Origin: Litsea cubeba
Taxonomy: Eukaryota; Streptophyta; Magnoliopsida; Laurales; Lauraceae
Direction of reading: 5' to 3'
Length of the DNA stretch: 64,000 bases
Assembly (NCBI GenBank): GCA_012931725.1
Contig: CM022946.1
Span: forward strand, 141,247,052 to 141,311,051
In this document: positions 57,701 to 64,000 of the stretch, piece by piece
How the letters are laid out: each line of letters opens with the position of its first letter
Position numbering within the stretch: position 1 is the first letter of the stretch
Made by a program: the position numbers and the translations under genes
The notes under the pieces: generated by a model
The model's database searches: none
What the model was told of the DNA's origin: nothing
What the model saw: the letters and a program-made list of their open reading frames with translations, nothing else

Positions 57701-58572
57701 AAAAACCCCAAAATTTTCCAAAGAAAACCCTAAAAATCCATTTTTCTCAAATCTCCAAAGAGAGCTCTTGCATGAGTGATGAAAACACTCTAAATGAAAA
57801 GGAGAACAAAGATCTAAAGTTTGGAAAGCCATTGCAAACCTTGAAAAAACCCAAACGAAGAAGAGAAGCTTGGATGAGAGGTCTCTCCTAGCTCAAAATC
57901 CTTGAAAAAGGCATCTTTGGAAAGCTTGAATGGAGAAGAAGGGCCCTAGGAGATCAATCCTCCATGAAAACTCCACCAAATGAGAGTTTCAGAAGAGAGA
58001 GAGAGAGTGAGGGAGGAGAGGGAAAAACCCTTGCTCAAAACCGTGCAAGAAGGAAATGAAGGAAGAGGAAGAGAGTTCCTCTTCTTAAGAGATGGGTTTT
58101 GTGGCCCCCATTCTTCACAAGGCTGAAACTCACATTTGCGGGCCCCGAACGAAAACGACGAAGAAGACAAAAATGATCAGCGAAATTTCTACTTTCCAAA
58201 AAATATATTTTCCCCAATTTCTGAAATTTTCGAAATTCATGGACAGATTTAGTGTGAAAGGTCAGTTTTGCCCTTTTTCTCGAAAAAACGCATTTTCTGA
58301 TCATCAAATCAAAATGGTCAAAACATGAAAGTTGTTGAACTTCATAAAATAAGTCAAAATACACCAAATTCAGAATTCTTAGAAATTAGAAGTAATTTCT
58401 CATAAAAATACATAACACCGAGACCGGGTCAAACCAAGTCAACGGTCTTCAAGGCTATGGAAAAATCCAATCAAACTCGAAAACAAGGTCAAACTAAATC
58501 AAATCTCACTTAACAAGCTAGACCACGATTAAAATAATACTAAACAAAAGAACTGGGGGTCGAGATCTTACA
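54701..58572 (-). repeat. 3' LTR of the LARD-like element (3,872 bp)
   Basis: On the minus strand it runs TGTAAGATCTCGACC ... GGGGTGTGACA. It contains an ~83-bp duplicated block with CTCTGGCCCCGTCTTGCCTC (about 55925-56075), GAATGGCCCACAAAACAA-type repeats (56686-57040) and four CTCGAG sites (57121-57198). Confidence 0.87.
56686..57200. repeat. Repeats inside the LARD LTR
   Basis: Irregular units carry CAGCCCAAAACTAATCTTTG and TGGCCCACAAAAC. Four copies of GCTCGAGCG or a close form follow at 57121-57126, 57141-57146, 57172-57177 and 57193-57198. They are repeated in the second LTR (62728-63242), where the first CTCGAG context reads GGGCTAGCTCGAG. Confidence 0.8.
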
Positions 58573-58588
58573 TCCTCCCCCCCTTAGA
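58573..58588 (-). other. Polypurine tract of the LARD-like element
   Basis: On the minus strand AAGGGGGGGAGGA abuts the LTR start TGTAAGATC. It is the plus-strand priming site expected beside the 3' LTR. Confidence 0.75.
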
Positions 58589-60714
58589 ACCCATTTGGTC
58601 CTCCAAATGGCTAAAACCAAATCAAAGTAAAAACCCCAAAGGACAAATGAAAACACTGACACGCTACGCTGAACCTCGGTAACTGAGACACTCTCTGATC
58701 AAACCTGACATTGAGATGCACGGTCAACATCACACTGATTCGGTTGAAGGCTTCACACTATTCCACATATCTGCCCGAAAATAAACTTCTCTGACCAAAC
58801 TGGTGTGCAACAATTCTTCTAAGCATCCTTGGTGTCATCTGTTGTTCTTGCACTGGATCATCTCTTTTACTTATCTCGTCAGTCACTGTCGGTTCAAGAA
58901 ACTTCAAGTTCTGCCTCTTTCTATCAGCTTCTGGCCTCCAAGTATGCCGTCAATCCTCCTTCATTCTGAAATCACGAATTCCAAATTCTATCGATCTCCT
59001 GCCACTGACTTGGTCTGCTACAACCCAGATGTCAAACTGCCATAACCTGCTGAGCTGTTCTGTGTCGAAACTTCGCATGGCTTGCCTCTCCGGATTTTAT
59101 TCTTCAAGTCTTCTACCATTGACATGTAAAGCCGACCTTGAAAATCCAATCTGTGTCAATCCCTGAAGAACTGAAACTTTCAATTCAAGTCTTGAATGAT
59201 GTTGATTCTCTCGCAGATCCAACTTTGTCCTCAACCGAACTAGTACACATCCGGACATCCATCAACCCTTCACTTCATACACCTCCAAACTCCAACCAAA
59301 GGCTATTACAACTCATTCCATTCGATGCAAAACAAATCTTAAAATCTTAAACATAAGGACTAAAATAATTACTTAGTTAAATCTCATCACTTTAAAACGT
59401 AGTAGAAACCTGTATATAATCTAAACACAAAACCCTTAGGAAATTCATTTTGCATAGCCAAAGAAAATGAACCAATGAAATAGAAATTTCACATCGTACT
59501 TTGAAAAAGAAACATAATTTTAGTTACATGTTTTTAAAGATCAGTTTATCCACTAGTCTCTACAATCTATCATTAAAAACATCCATCCATTTCCAACCAA
59601 CATATACAAAATTTGGAATCATCAAGGTTTTGAAATGTAGATGTCAACATTTAAGAATACTAAAACGAGAGAAAAATTTCAAGATCATTGTAAAGTAATA
59701 TCTTAAGAAGATTAAATAAAAATTCGAAACACAAGACCTTATGAAAACAAAATCATGTAACTCATGAAAAAGAGTATAATGACATAGTTTATTTCAAAAT
59801 AAGCCTTAAAGAAGAAATAATAATCCATTGTTTAAACACTACATAGATAAATCATAGACATTAAGGAAAACATAACAAAGATGAAAATATCATGAAAATC
59901 ATTTTAAATAAGAAATGGACATCCAAATCACTGAGGTACTCCCTTGCATCTGCACGTTGTCCAATCCAATACCCTATAAGTCGGTAAAGCCCACAACGTT
60001 TCCTTTGCTGCCAAAAATTATCTTGACCACAACGAACCATCCACTTGGTAATGCCTCTGAAAACCACACTGGCTAAGCTACAAGCTAGAGAAATTCTCGA
60101 CCAAAATTATGACAAGGATCATCGAATCCGGGAAATCCCTGAGTTTCTTGTACTAACTTCTAGTCTTACTAACTAAGAGTCACTTCTCCCTTCATAAAAT
60201 CAATAACTGATACGCCTCTTGCAGTCCTTCATCTTGGAAAGATGGTCTGAGTTCGCCCAAAAACCACATTCACTTACCTTGGTACGCTGCATGATGATCT
60301 TCAATTAACTGAGAGGGGATCTTCGAATACTGCTCAAGTCCTACTTTAGCTGGCAAATGCACATGTCTTCTCTCATTAACCACAATGAAGATGCTGAAGG
60401 CTGAAAGTCTGCTGATGTTCTCCGAAAACAACATACTAAGTCTATAGGGTTCTCAGTCTCCGACGCAAGCACAGACAAAAGACACCGAACAAGAGTGTGG
60501 AGACATTAAATTCTCCACCACTAAGGAGGGAATTTGGTCATCCAAATCTCCTAACAACAGAACTAAAGAAAAGACGAGCAAAATCTCCCGAACTGAAAGA
60601 AAAACCGACTCAAATCCAAAGAAACAAGGACACGAGAAAACAAATTGACACAATCTAACGAATCCTCACCACACGTCTTAATGTCTCTAGAGTATTTTAT
60701 TTCCTAGAAACTAA
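58589..60714 (-). other. Internal region of the LARD-like element; no recognisable coding
   Basis: About 2.1 kb. Open frames on either strand are below 85 codons, and none shows capsid, protease, RT, RNase H or integrase motifs. Next to the polypurine tract the phrase GGAGGACCAAATGGGTTC could be the last trace of a polyprotein end, which is inference only. Confidence 0.7.
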
Positions 60715-60729
60715 CCAGCTCTGATACCA
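60715..60729 (-). other. Primer-binding site complementary to initiator-Met tRNA
   Basis: TGGTATCAGAGCTGG on the minus strand lies three bases (GAT) from the LTR end TGTGACA. TGGTATCAGAGC is the classic plant iMet-tRNA primer site. Confidence 0.9.
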
Positions 60730-60732
60730 ATC

Positions 60733-63700
60733 TGTCACACCCCGAAACCGGGCCCTGCAGTGAACCGATCCCGGAGTGCGAAATTTTGGAATAATTTGAA
60801 ACTTTTTGTTATAGTTTCCCAAGATCCGCGTGAATGAGGATAAACAAATTCCATCACGATCAGAGTATATTTTCGCGGAAGCTACACATGGTGTTACGAC
60901 TCGGAATCCGTGGCCATCGGGTTCCGTGTCGCACGCAACCAATATCACAAAGCCATCAAATAGGCAGACTGGCATAAAATCATATATCAAAGCACACTGA
61001 GCTGGTAGTAACAAGACTAATTAATTCCCACATGTTCAGATTACAATTAACAAATGTCTTAATTACAGCCCGAGAAAAAGGCTAACAAAGCCATACAAAA
61101 ATATATCCAACTAAACAGAAATACTACCCCAATAATTAGATACGGACTCCGGTGCCAAACTTGACATCTAGATGATATCAATGGGCAGCCTCTCACGTCA
61201 GACCGCGGTCCCACCGCCTCCTCTGATCAAACACCTAAAAACAAAAGAGCGGAATCTGGCACCAAACAAACAAGGGTCAGACTCGACGGTCTGGCAAACA
61301 AATAATCAAGTAATATGAAACAAAAGAACATATATAAAACTTGATGAAATCATCGTAAAACCGGATAAATAGTCTAAACAATAATGACAATAAAACATGC
61401 TAAAACGATCGAAAGTCCGAACATAAATATCAAGACAAATAAACGAACAGTCTCTAAAGCATAAATATCTCAAAAAGATAACCACCTAAGCAAAACATTT
61501 AATAATTGGAAATACATTTAAAACTGAATAGTAGAGACAATACAATAAAGATCGATATCGTAAACATTAAACAAATCAAAGCATAAAAAGTATAAACAAC
61601 AAGAATTATAAAATAACGTAATATACAGATAAAACACTGGCAACCACACATAGCTAAATTCTCCTATTACCGAAGTAACAAGAGCAGACAGAGCCGGAGC
61701 CACTAAATGTGGGACCAGAAATAGATCAGAACCGTAGCCATACAAATGGGACCGGCAGATCAAAAATCAGAACCGTAGCCATACAAATGGGACCGGCAGA
61801 TAAAACCGTTGCCATGGTCGGTACAAACAGAATCCAAGCTGCAGCTGGCGGACAAATTAAAGATCCCAAGCCGGGTGATCCGCCCGACAAGGTGACCTAA
61901 GCCTAGTGGTGCCTTTTACTTTTAAAACTCGAACCGATACGAATCAAACCATAATACTAGTCCCTTTGGCTCAGGGGCTCACACCACATAGCTCTGGCCC
62001 CGTCTTGCCTCGAGGTTTTATTTTCGAAATCATAGCCTCTTTGGCTCATGGGCTCGCACTACAAAGCTCTGGCCCCGTCTTGCCTCGAGGTTTTTATTTT
62101 CAAATACTAGCCTTATCAAAACAATAGTCTCATCGAAGAAATCCCGAATGTGACGAACATACTCCAATCTCTTTTCAAATCGAATCGGAGAAAACATACG
62201 AATTTCGATGGTGAACCGTTCAAATACACATCAAAGTGATTTGTATAAAATCATACGGTCAATCATTTCGAACGTGGAAAGCCACATGATTTTATAGCAA
62301 ATCACCGATGCTACTCAAATTAGTTTACCAAAGAGTACAAATACAAGTACAAATACATTTTTTCTGACTTGAAATGGAATGGATAGTGAAGAATAACTTA
62401 ATGCCTTGCCAAGGAACCATCTCAATGCACATTTAACCTTTAAACATTGATTAATAAAGAGTGCGTTTGATGCCAATGAAAATCCATAATATTTAAATGA
62501 TAAAGTGCGCATTGAGACTCGAACGATTCCCGGGTAATTTCTCATACACTCATTCTCACATCATTCCCATTTCACAAATTTCCAAGCATCAAAAGTAATG
62601 TCAAAACTCTTAAAAACAGGCCCATAGCTGGCCTTAAACCGAGCCCAAACAGTCTACTCATTTAACCCAAAACAGCCCTTTAAACATGACTCAAAACAAT
62701 CCTTAAAACTGTCCAAAACTATTCCTTGAATGGCCCACAAAACAATTCTTAAAATTAGCCCAAAACTAATCTTTGAATGGCCTACAAAACAGGTCTTAAA
62801 AACAGCCCAAAACAAATCTTGGATGGCCTACAAAACAATTCTTAAAATCAGCCCAAAACTAATCTTTGAATGGCCCACAAAACCAACTTTAAAAAACAGC
62901 CTAAAACTAAACCTTGAATGGCCCGCAAGACAATTTCCAAAACAGCCCAAAACCGAACCTTTAATGGCCCACAAAACAATTTCCAAAACAGCCCAAAACT
63001 TAAACCTCAAATGGCCCACAAAGTAAGTTTTAAAACAGCCCAATGTCAGGCCCTGAAATGGCCCAACATCAAGTCTTAAAAACAGCCCCAGCAGGCCTTG
63101 AAACAGGCCCAAACAATCCACCAAAATGGCCCACAGAATGAGCCGGGCAGTCCTGGGCTAGCTCGAGCGACCCAGGGTCCGCTCGAGCCAAGCCCAGGCA
63201 GAACCTGGTCCGCTCGAGCGGCCCACTGGGTCGCTCGAGCGGACTGGGCTCTGTCCCAGTCCGGGCTGAGTGCAGTAATGCACTCCTTTGAGCATTTTTT
63301 CTGAATCTTTTCCCCCTCTTTCTTCCATACTCATTTTCACATTAACTTGGGCCCTTTCATGACCTCCACAAATCATCAAATCACCATTCCTAAATCATTC
63401 TAATTAGCCAAACACAACACATTTAAATCAAAGTTTTTCCCCATTCTTTTGAATCCAAACACTTAACTTGAAGCAAGCTAATTCCCAAGATGACCAAAGT
63501 GAAGATAACTTCAAATTCATTATAACACAATACCATAAGTGAAATCACATACAACATTTCTCCATTCAACCAAAAGAAATCCATGAAACATAAGAAGATT
63601 GGAACAAGGCATGAAATACCATGACATAAAACAAGAGAAAAGGAATCCATCATATTAATTGAGAAATCCACTTGCCTCAAGCCACAATGCAAGCTAAGAT

Positions 63701-64000
63701 GCTCTTCAAACCATGCTCTAGGGTCTCAAGCTTCCAATCTACAAAAACCCCAAAATTTTCCAAAGAAAACCCTAAAAATCCATTTTTCTCAAATCTCCAA
63801 AGAGAGCTCTTGCATGAGTGATGAAAACACTCTAAATGAAAAGGAGAACAAAGATCTAAAGTTTGGAAAGCCATTGCAAACCTTGAAAAACCCAAACGAA
63901 GAAGAGAAGCTTGGATGAGAGGTCTCTCCTAGCTCAAAATCCTTGAAAAAGGCATCTTTGGAAAGCTTGAATGGAGAAGAAGGGCCCTAGGAGATCAATC
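60733..64000 (-). repeat. 5' LTR of the LARD-like element (3,268 bp in the window)
   Basis: This aligns end to end with 54701-57960. Differences seen include GATGTTACGACTCG/GGTGTTACGACTCG, a lost base in GACCGGCGGTCC, and a 12-bp duplication CAAATACAAGTA at about 62338-62350. The missing ~600 bp lie past the window end. Confidence 0.87.

Larger units (their letters stand above)
54701..64000 (-). mobile_element. Non-autonomous LTR retrotransposon (LARD-like), minus strand, cut by the window end
   Basis: Two 3.9-kb LTRs (54701-58572; 60733 to beyond 64000) flank a 2.16-kb internal region. On the minus strand the primer site TGGTATCAGAGCTGG follows the right LTR and a polypurine tract precedes the left LTR. 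No gag or pol motif was found inside. Long LTRs, an initiator-Met primer and a non-coding interior fit a large retrotransposon derivative, perhaps driven by a Tekay/Del-like chromovirus. LTR identity is very high by eye, so the insertion is young. The left flank is AAACC; the right flank is outside the window. Confidence 0.85.

Noticed and set aside
58803..59350. Short plus-strand frames in the LARD interior as a gag remnant
   Set aside because: They oppose the element's orientation, are under 85 codons and show no gag or pol motif.

Overview
The window is nuclear DNA from a flowering plant with a repeat-rich genome. The evidence is plant Ty3/gypsy elements of the Tat lineage (two RNase H domains in pol), an L1-type LINE 3' end, an LTR element primed by initiator-Met tRNA, MITE- and Helitron-like ends, and a fragment of a chloroplast site-2 protease gene. 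No intact host gene, rRNA, tRNA or CRISPR array was seen. The species cannot be named from this sequence.

Positions 1-43664 hold two ~22-kb Tat elements of one subfamily in opposite orientation, one nested in the other. The outer, plus-strand element has its 5' LTR at 1-1859 (its start lies before the window), its primer-binding site at 23782, gag-pol at 25750-33814 and its 3' LTR at 41058-43664. The inner, minus-strand element (1860-23771) inserted two bases before the end of the outer 5' LTR, with a 5-bp duplication TCCAT at 1855-1859 and 23772-23776. The result is a ~40-kb inverted repeat with ~17-kb arms. Each internal region has a 5' leader with tandem repeats, a very long gag, a protease region, RT, RNase H, a second (archaeal-like) RNase H, integrase, minisatellites, and then a long gene on the strand opposite to gag-pol.

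That antisense gene (5529-10167 plus strand; 35362-39978 minus strand) is the most unusual content. It has its own TATA box, a 10-base first exon, four GT-AG introns and a reading frame that runs across all five exons for about 1,227 codons. It encodes a plant-mobile-domain-like protein with a coiled-coil C-terminus. Both copies carry stops and frameshifts, but at different sites, so the ancestral frame was open. All gag and pol genes are also broken.

The outer element sits in an L1-type LINE whose C-terminal coding part (43665-44093 and 47447-47767) and poly-A tail (48037-48061) follow; a 3.35-kb probable solo LTR (44094-47446) interrupts it. Positions 48062-54700 are intergenic. They hold a MITE-like hairpin, a 38-codon fragment of an ARASP/EGY-type metalloprotease gene, a tandem repeat built on the palindrome ACGACGTCGT, a triplicated ~201-bp repeat, a candidate Helitron 3' end and a ~144/152-bp tandem array. 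From 54701 to the window end lies a young non-autonomous LTR element (LARD-like, minus strand): 3' LTR 54701-58572, a 2.2-kb internal region without recognisable coding, a tRNA-iMet primer site at 60715-60729, and a 5' LTR from 60733 that runs off the window.
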